Below are positions 7,247 through 10,000 of a DNA stretch of 10,000 bases, piece by piece; within the stretch, counting starts at the first letter, position 1; every line of letters starts with the position of its first letter. Under the pieces are notes generated by a model. The model ran no database searches. It saw only the letters and a list, made by a program, of their open reading frames with translations, and was not told where the DNA came from. This DNA is from Kiritimatiellota bacterium. Lineage in GTDB: Bacteria; Verrucomicrobiota; Kiritimatiellia; JAAZAB01. The position numbers and the translations under genes are program-made. The DNA is taken from contig VSJD01000037.1 in NCBI GenBank assembly GCA_008636095.1, forward strand, positions 1 to 10,000, written 5' to 3'.

Positions 7247-7590
7247 TTATTTTGTAAATATTGCGTTCCACCGAGTTTTTGCCAATTTGGCCGCAATCGG
7301 CAGGCAATAGACATCCGGTGCAACTTGTTTCAAAATGTAATGATGCGACGGAGGCGCCATATTGAGCGAATCGGGGTTTAACCACAGCATTTTTTCATGG
7401 AGATAATAGTGCGCGATGGTCGTGGTCGCCTGTTGGCGGAAAAAGGCCAGTTTTTCGTTCGTTTCGAAACCGGTATTACCGATATCGATCGCCATCATGC
7501 TGGTGGAACCCATTCCTATTCCATAGTGAATCAGGTTGGAGCACCAATAGACATAATCACTCTTAGGCACTTCTTCCATGATGATTTTCT
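7247..7590 (-). pseudogene. Fragment of a GH27/GH36-like (alpha-galactosidase-type) protein
   Basis: A remnant of about 114 codons: the frame is continuous from QKIIMEEVPKSDYVYW down to a stop at 7247-7249. Any ATG start (7579) would be artificial, because the frame enters directly from the adjoining oxidase scrap. The string FRQQATTTIAHYYLHEKMLW followed by LNPDSLNM resembles the 'R-x-x-A...-YFLH-x-x-LW-x-NDPD-x-L' region of alpha-galactosidase-like TIM barrels. The following HHYILKQVAPDVYCLP resembles the later '-r-x-x-LK-x-x-xP' segment. In intact members these two regions are well apart, so an internal deletion is possible. The catalytic centre is not included. Function is presumably lost. 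Strand, short length and position between unrelated remnants all argue for a pseudogene. Confidence 0.5.
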
Positions 7591-7673
7591 GCGCATGGCG
7601 GCGATGCCGTCTTCGCCATACATCAAGCGCAGGAGCGGTTTCTTCAATTTACCGATGCCGTGCTCGGCGGAAA
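7591..7673 (-). pseudogene. 83-bp displaced copy of the GlcD-type oxidase 3' region
   Basis: Aligns without gaps to 9512-9594 (offset 1921) with five mismatches in 83 bp, at 7612, 7645, 7648, 7651 and 7667. In the oxidase frame it encodes SAEHGIGKLKKPLL and then RLMYGEDGIAAMR, against SGEHGIG... in the intact gene. Four of the five differences are at third codon positions and silent; the fifth gives Gly to Ala. Similarity stops abruptly at both ends, at the AAMR codons on one side and just before the Ser codon on the other. It lies between the GH-like remnant and the end of the PHP gene, and both neighbouring frames run across the borders. Confidence 0.9.
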
Positions 7674-9374
7674 GCGGTTTTTTGTCAGAACGAGAATCGG
7701 CTGTGAGAAAATCATGTCTACGACGGGGATGGGCGCTTGGTCCGCTGGACCCACAGCACTGGGCGAGAGTTCGTGAAGGCAAGAGATCTCATGGACATTC
7801 ATTTTTGAAAGGGCGGCCGCCGGCAAGGGGCGTCCGCCTAAGTTGGTGTTCGGATACGCGAAGGCTTCAACGCGAACATACCGGCAGAGAACGGAGCCTG
7901 TCGCGCTGCGCGGGAACGCAAAGTATGCCTGGTCGCCATTCGCGATATGCGCGACACCTGCATCGGTTATGAACCGTATCTGCGTATTGGGCCGCTGAGT
8001 CCGGTCCGCGCCGGTCACAGCCACCTCCACGCCAACCGGTTCTCCGCCGTCAGTCTCTCTCACGGCGATGCGTGCGAACCGGAACTGGCTGTAGTCATAA
8101 GGGGCCACGACACTGCCTGCCTTGTCCACTGCCATGGCGCCGAGCAAACCGAAGAAGCATCCTTCTCGATAAGCACGCAACGCATTGCGTTCGCGTTTAT
8201 CCCGTGCGAGGCCCGCCGACGGCGGTACCAGCAGTACGTTGCGGCCCTGACCATCACTAGTATGGTCCTTGACGAAAAACCCGAAACACCTCCGTCCCGT
8301 TCGCAGGATTCCGTCCCAGCGCCGGTAGAACTCCATCCCGGGCCCGTCCTTCGTCCCGCCAAAACCGGCGTGGTCATGAACAGCATAATACATATTCCAC
8401 ACCTCGATTCCAAGTACCCGCGGGTCGAAATCCAGCATCTCCGCCAGCGACTCAACCGAATTCCTCGGGTGGTTGATGGTAATCCCTCCGCCGTCCGGGA
8501 AAAGGAGCCCTTCGATGGGACGGCCATCGGAGTCCTTGCGGACGCCATCCAAGGCGGCCCGAAAGGCGTCCTGCCATGGACGATTGACCTCCTGCATCAG
8601 ACGGAAACGTGTGATGCACGTTGAGGCTGGATCGAAGTCCAGTCGAACCCGCACACTGTTAGACTCTGTTTTTAGGTACAGCGTTTCAAGCGACTTTGCG
8701 GTAAGAAGCCGCTCGCGCACAGCCCCGTCTCCGACAGGCGTAAACGTTTTGTGGTTGACTTGGCTGGCTCCCTGGATTGTCAGCTTCACAGCCACTTCCT
8801 TGTCGGTCCCTGACTTGTGGGCAATGCTCAGGTCCAGCCGGTATATTCCCAACCACGGTGACTTCTGCGCGTCAAACACGTTCAGATCTGAAAATACATG
8901 CTCGATCGGTGCCACATCTGCGTTGATGCGCGGAGTCTTACCGTAACCCGTGGTGTAGTAACTCCCCATCGCATTGAAGTGGATGCCGCTGTCTATCGTG
9001 CTGTGTTGCTCGGCGTTGGGCGCTCCAATGGTGTCGGGATGCGCTTTGACAAAAACTTCGGGCAGCGGGTAGACCGGCCGGGAAGGATAGTAGTTGGAGA
9101 ACGGCAGATGACGAAAACCCATGTCCCAGAATACCTGGGGATCGCGACCGTGCTGATGCGAAAACGAATGCAGAAACTCAACCTTGGCCCAATCGACCTG
9201 CGCGTAGGGGTTCACGATGCGCACCTCCTTGCCGGATGACTGTGGCTTGCCGCCAGTCCCTGTCACCGTACCCGTTCCCGCCAGTGCCACACCCGCCCCG
9301 TGGCCGGCGCAAGACAGTATCAGCGCCATAAGCGCCTTTTTAACCATCCTTACTGCAACTTTCTTTTCTTTCAT
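7644..9374 (-). CDS. Secreted PHP-domain-like (CehA/McbA-type) metallohydrolase-fold protein
   Basis: 576 residues. A Sec signal at about 1-32 (KKALMALILSCAGHGAGVALA) is followed by a Gly/Thr linker; the Cys at 22 is only a marginal lipobox. PHP-like signatures in order: HSFSHQH at 69-75 (metal-site H73-x-H75), FRHLPFSNYYPSRP at 87-100 (where classical PHP has the TDH motif), GAPNAEQH at 117-124, IHFNAMGS at 131-138, then NHPRN at 301-305, LGIEVWN at 321-327, and VKDHTSD at 368-374 (the Asp-His pair near the C-terminal strand). A beta-rich segment at about 150-265 appears inserted within the PHP fold. The stretch RYVRVEA...DMIFSQPILVL at 498-563 matches the usual closing strands, so the domain looks complete. 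Residues 568-576 and the stop come from out-of-frame oxidase DNA. PHP proteins are phosphoesterases or other hydrolases; the substrate here is unknown. It lies 74 bp downstream of the oxidase gene. Confidence 0.65.
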   Translation of the reverse strand: MKEKKVAVRMVKKALMALILSCAGHGAGVALAGTGTVTGTGGKPQSSGKEVRIVNPYAQVDWAKVEFLHSFSHQHGRDPQVFWDMGFRHLPFSNYYPSRPVYPLPEVFVKAHPDTIGAPNAEQHSTIDSGIHFNAMGSYYTTGYGKTPRINADVAPIEHVFSDLNVFDAQKSPWLGIYRLDLSIAHKSGTDKEVAVKLTIQGASQVNHKTFTPVGDGAVRERLLTAKSLETLYLKTESNSVRVRLDFDPASTCITRFRLMQEVNRPWQDAFRAALDGVRKDSDGRPIEGLLFPDGGGITINHPRNSVESLAEMLDFDPRVLGIEVWNMYYAVHDHAGFGGTKDGPGMEFYRRWDGILRTGRRCFGFFVKDHTSDGQGRNVLLVPPSAGLARDKRERNALRAYREGCFFGLLGAMAVDKAGSVVAPYDYSQFRFARIAVRETDGGEPVGVEVAVTGADRTQRPNTQIRFITDAGVAHIANGDQAYFAFPRSATGSVLCRYVRVEAFAYPNTNLGGRPLPAAALSKMNVHEISCLHELSPSAVGPADQAPIPVVDMIFSQPILVLTKNRFPPSTASVN

Positions 9375-9403
9375 GACACAAAAACATTTCGTTAATATTG
9401 ACC

Positions 9404-9457
9404 AAAAAATAAGTCTGACCGGTCCGGACCTGAATACGGATTTTCCGTTTACCGGTC
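9404..9457 (-). terminator. Candidate terminator or attenuator between the oxidase and PHP genes
   Basis: Read on the - strand from the oxidase stop: the small hairpin ACGGA-AAA-TCCGT (9448-9436), overlapping palindromes GGTCCGGACC (9421-9430) and GACCGGTC (9417-9424), and a 7-bp long pair ACCGGTC (9451-9457) with GACCGGT (9417-9423), then ACTTATTTTTT (T-run at 9409-9404). It ends about 30 bases before the PHP start codon, which leaves little room for a separate promoter. Confidence 0.35.
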
Positions 9458-10000
9458 AAACAGGGTGCCGGGATTCAGGAGGCCGGCGGGATCAAAGACA
9501 TGCTTGACGGCGCGCATGGCGGCGATGCCGTCCTCGCCATACATCAAGCGCAGGAGCGGTTTCTTTAACTTGCCGATGCCGTGCTCGCCGGAAACCGTGC
9601 CGCCCCAGGCCAGCGCTTTGCGCGCCAGTTCCAGGTAAAGCGCTTTGCCCTGGGCATACTCATCCAGGGTGCGTGGCAGAATATTGACGTGGACATGGTT
9701 ATTGCCGATGTGGCCGAACATAACGTAGTCCAGTCCGGCGGTATCCAACAGGTCCCGGTAGGCGGCCATCATCTTCAACAGGGCGTCGTCGGGTACAGCC
9801 AAATCGGTGCCCAGTTTGGTTAAACCGGGCACCTTCTGTGCCCGCTCGCCGATGCGCTGGTTGATTGTTTCCGGCAGGGCGTGGCGGAAGGCTTTCAGGC
9901 GTTCGGTTTCCTCGCTCGTCATGGCGGTCCAGGCCGTATCCGCGGAACTGCCACAGGCTTCCAGGAGCGCCAGGAGTGCCTCGGCCGCTGGCTCCAGGTC
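9449..10000 (-). CDS. FAD-linked oxidase, GlcD / D-lactate dehydrogenase type, C-terminal part (runs off the window)
   Basis: The last 183 codons of a VAO/PCMH-family flavoprotein that oxidises a 2-hydroxy acid such as glycolate or D-lactate. The frame is open to the right edge, so the in-frame ATG at 9922 is internal and the FAD-binding N-terminal half lies outside. Visible family signatures: FGHIGNNHVHVNILPR, the conserved GH-x-G-[DN]-x-x-x-H segment of the C-terminal cap domain; SGEHGIGKLKKPLL, the E-H-G-[IV]-G motif; and DPAGLLNPG near the terminus, which is nearly universal in this family. The protein ends normally 14 residues after the DPAG segment begins, so this 3' end is intact. The exact substrate cannot be told from this half. 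An 83-bp relative of its 3' part lies at 7591-7673. The PHP gene follows after 74 bp and may be co-transcribed, if the structure between them is not a terminator. Confidence 0.9.
   Translation of the reverse strand, partial: DLEPAAEALLALLEACGSSADTAWTAMTSEETERLKAFRHALPETINQRIGERAQKVPGLTKLGTDLAVPDDALLKMMAAYRDLLDTAGLDYVMFGHIGNNHVHVNILPRTLDEYAQGKALYLELARKALAWGGTVSGEHGIGKLKKPLLRLMYGEDGIAAMRAVKHVFDPAGLLNPGTLFDR

Noticed and set aside
7044..7385. Hypothetical - strand protein of 113 residues after the fucosidase
   Set aside because: Arg/Pro-rich shadow overlapping the more convincing GH-like and ATPase-like remnants in other frames, with no ribosome binding site.
7531..7782. Independent 83-residue - strand protein containing the EHGIGKLKKPLL motif
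   Set aside because: It is a chance chimera. Its first third is PHP-gene DNA in another frame, its middle is the oxidase scrap, and its end is GH-like remnant out of frame.
1..10000. tRNA, rRNA, intact insertion sequence, toxin-antitoxin, restriction or other defence system
   Set aside because: No cloverleaf or rRNA-like stretch, no complete transposase with terminal repeats, and no defence-family motifs were found on either strand.

Overview
The window reads as a piece of chromosome from a free-living, polysaccharide-degrading bacterium. The content is a MtaA/UroD-like methyltransferase-fold protein, a very large secreted CBM9-plus-TIM-barrel protein, a GH29 fucosidase, a secreted PHP-fold protein and a GlcD-type oxidase. 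This mix, together with 9-nt-periodic NNNRCGAAA repeats between genes, is what I would expect from the PVC group (Kiritimatiellota, Lentisphaerae, Verrucomicrobia or Planctomycetes). That placement is an inference from gene content; there is no rRNA or other marker gene here.

Layout. On the + strand: an endonuclease III gene (DNA repair, to 739), then after 39 bp a UroD/MtaA-family gene with a strong ribosome binding site (779-1855). A 647-bp gap follows (1856-2502) that is unusually rich in structure: a small hairpin, a 109-bp symmetric inverted repeat, two dyads just upstream of a candidate promoter, and a nested stem-loop region. Next come a 1057-residue exported protein with a CBM9-like head and a glycosidase-like TIM barrel (2503-5676) and a cytoplasmic GH29-type alpha-L-fucosidase (5785-7077). 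On the - strand, reading from the right edge: the 3' part of a GlcD/D-lactate-dehydrogenase-type FAD oxidase (9449 to beyond 10000), then a secreted PHP-domain-like protein (7644-9374).

The two gene sets converge on a gene graveyard at about 7067-7680. It holds at least three - strand coding remnants joined end to end: a possible transposition-helper ATPase tail, a piece of an alpha-galactosidase-like (GH27/GH36-like) protein, and an 83-bp copy of the GlcD gene's 3' region. The GlcD scrap supplies the last nine codons and the stop of the PHP gene in a different reading frame. Four of its five differences from the intact copy fall on third codon positions, so the two copies diverged as coding sequence before the scrap landed here.

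Functional reading. The large exported protein and the intracellular fucosidase could act in series on fucose-containing glycans, with binding and cleavage outside and fucose release inside. The oxidase could handle a 2-hydroxy acid such as lactate or glycolate. The shared pathway is inferred from proximity only. I found no CRISPR array, tRNA, rRNA, intact transposase, toxin-antitoxin pair or recognisable defence system. The most unusual material is the mosaic graveyard, the symmetric repeat, and the two poorly characterised exported proteins.
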